Assembly (NCBI RefSeq): GCF_964355755.1
Contig: NC_092671.1
Coordinates: forward strand, 20,178,001 to 20,242,000
Direction: 5' to 3'
Length of the DNA: 64,000 nt
Origin: Antedon mediterranea
Taxonomy: Eukaryota; Echinodermata; Crinoidea; Comatulida; Antedonidae
The translations under genes and the position numbers were made by a program. Of this stretch, positions 62,825 to 64,000 are shown in pieces. Every line of letters begins with the position of its first letter. Within the stretch, counting starts at the first letter, position 1. The notes below the pieces were generated by a model. The model saw only the letters and a list, made by a program, of their open reading frames with translations, was not told the origin of the DNA and searched no databases.

Positions 62825-63896
62825 GGGTGTCACGAAACCTAAGACCACGAAAGCTAAGACCCCCTAAGACCTAAGATCACGAAAGCTAAGACCCAAGACC
62901 TAAGATTACAAATTCTAAGATATACTACAGCTTAAAAACAATACTTGTTTATCCATACATAATTTTAAACACAGTAGGTTTCATTTATTACCATAAATAT
63001 AATTTAATACCACCGCAAAACATAGATAAACTCACATTATTTTCGCCCGTTGAGTAAATGTATATTTTTTCTTTACAACAAACAAACTTGACGGGGTGTT
63101 TGTTTGTATATATTTACTCCATTGTGTTGGTTCAGAGGATGTTTTTCTTACGCACCTGCCTTTCTTGTATTTTGACTCCAAATTTGTTGACTAACTTTAT
63201 CCTGAACACCACACTTTAAAATTAGGACTTATAAGTACTTTCAGAAGGAGAAACACATAATAACAAATAAATAAATCCTTTAAATTTATGATTTTACAGA
63301 TGTTTCTTTGTATAACTGTAATGTAACTCCTCGAGCTCCCCATGCTCAATGTTTTTGTTTCTATGGAGCGCCAAAAAAGCAACAATAATAGTACAAGTAT
63401 AAAAACAGAAAGAAAACGAAACAAAAAAACTTATCATGATTTTTTAATTAAAATTTATTTGACAGTATTTATTTCCTCGTACTTGCATGATTATACTATT
63501 ATCATTACAATTTTAATTTTACATTGTTCCATCCACACTGTAGATGGACTCCACAGAGTTTTCAGCCCTCTATATAATTTTTGCTCTTTTGACGTTCCAT
63601 AGAAACAAAAACATTGAACATGGCGTAGGCCTACTGTACTGTAGGCTAGTCATTTTGTGTGCGAGAAAAACGTCTGTAAAATCATCAATTTAAAAATGTA
63701 TTTGTTACTTTTTATGTGATTCTTTTTCATGAAAGTGCCAATTCTAAGGTGTGGTATTCAGAATAAATGTTGGGAGTTAAAATACAAGGCAGGTGCGAAA
63801 GATAAATATTTGTAATCTTAGGTCTTGGGTCTTAGCTTTCGTGATCTTAGGTCTTAGGGGGTCTTAGCTTTCGTGGTCTTAGGTTTCGTGACACCC
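62825..63896. mobile_element. Inverted-repeat element with 10-bp TSD, copy 3
   Basis: 1,072 bp flanked by ATGAAAATAC on both sides (62815-62824, 63897-63906). TIRs begin GGGTGTCACGAAACCTAAGA. Same orientation as copy 2 and opposite to copy 1; very few differences from copy 1 in the interior. The 86-codon frame at 63342-63602 corresponds to the one in copy 1. Confidence 0.92.
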
Positions 63897-64000
63897 ATGA
63901 AAATACTACCGGTGGTCCAGCCTTTGATTAGTGAAACCGTCACAAAAAGTTGTATACATCCCAGATACATCCTCACTTATGGCGGCGCCACATGGACAAT

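Overview
This is about 64 kb of AT-rich, non-coding-dominated animal DNA packed with nested transposable elements. No intact host gene, tRNA or rRNA could be recognised. Spliceosomal-type introns in a hAT transposase, CR1/L2-type LINEs with an esterase ORF1, Ty3/gypsy and BEL/Pao elements, and frequent TAGGCCTA-type motifs point to a marine invertebrate. A Ty3/gypsy copy with integrase ahead of reverse transcriptase, an order described for Gmr1-like elements of deuterostomes, makes a deuterostome such as an echinoderm the best guess. That assignment is inference.

Layout. 1-2480: truncated Gmr1-like gypsy element (minus). 2612-7369: a second gypsy element (minus) with 180-bp LTRs and a 5-bp target duplication, lacking RNase H and integrase core and carrying a LINE fragment, a hairpin element and a foldback element. 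8108-8886: ACGTCG-rich degenerate array. 9180-9840: diverged duplication. 10625-12330: third gypsy copy. 12965-13420: LINE 3' piece. 13930-19088: fourth gypsy copy, split by a 2.95-kb near-palindromic foldback element (14601-17554) that itself holds a TTAA-flanked MITE. 20200-21515: tandem repeats hosting another TTAA MITE. 21939-22262: receptor/IRAK-like kinase fragment, the only clear host-type coding piece.

22540-29345: BEL/Pao remnant (minus) broken by two LINEs, an 8-bp-TSD MITE and, inside one LINE, a 1.07-kb inverted-repeat element with a 10-bp TSD. 29346-33798: LINE fragment inside inverted repeats, and a hAT-like non-autonomous element. 33963-37868: the best preserved element, an L2/CR1-type LINE with an esterase ORF1 and an uninterrupted 970-residue ORF2. 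Its PHD finger lies in the ORF2 frame, reachable by a -1 shift at a U UUU UUA heptamer.

37869-46935: BEL/Pao element (plus) split by a 4.4-kb hAT element with a 5-bp TSD. 47131-47349: near-perfect palindrome carrying two hammerhead-ribozyme-like motifs on opposite strands, of the kind known from Penelope-like elements. 48612-54580: fifth gypsy copy with LTRs, split by a second copy of the 10-bp-TSD family and by a 1.7-kb TIR element. 56565-60500: decayed gene for a large multidomain protein (minus) with a candidate PIN/FEN-like nuclease module and a Cys-rich tail. 61180-61936: second foldback copy. 62825-63896: third copy of the 10-bp-TSD family.

The parts do not form a pathway. They record successive insertions, and several junctions keep target duplications or internal empty sites that order the events. 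Most coding parts are frameshifted or deleted, so pseudogene is the usual call.
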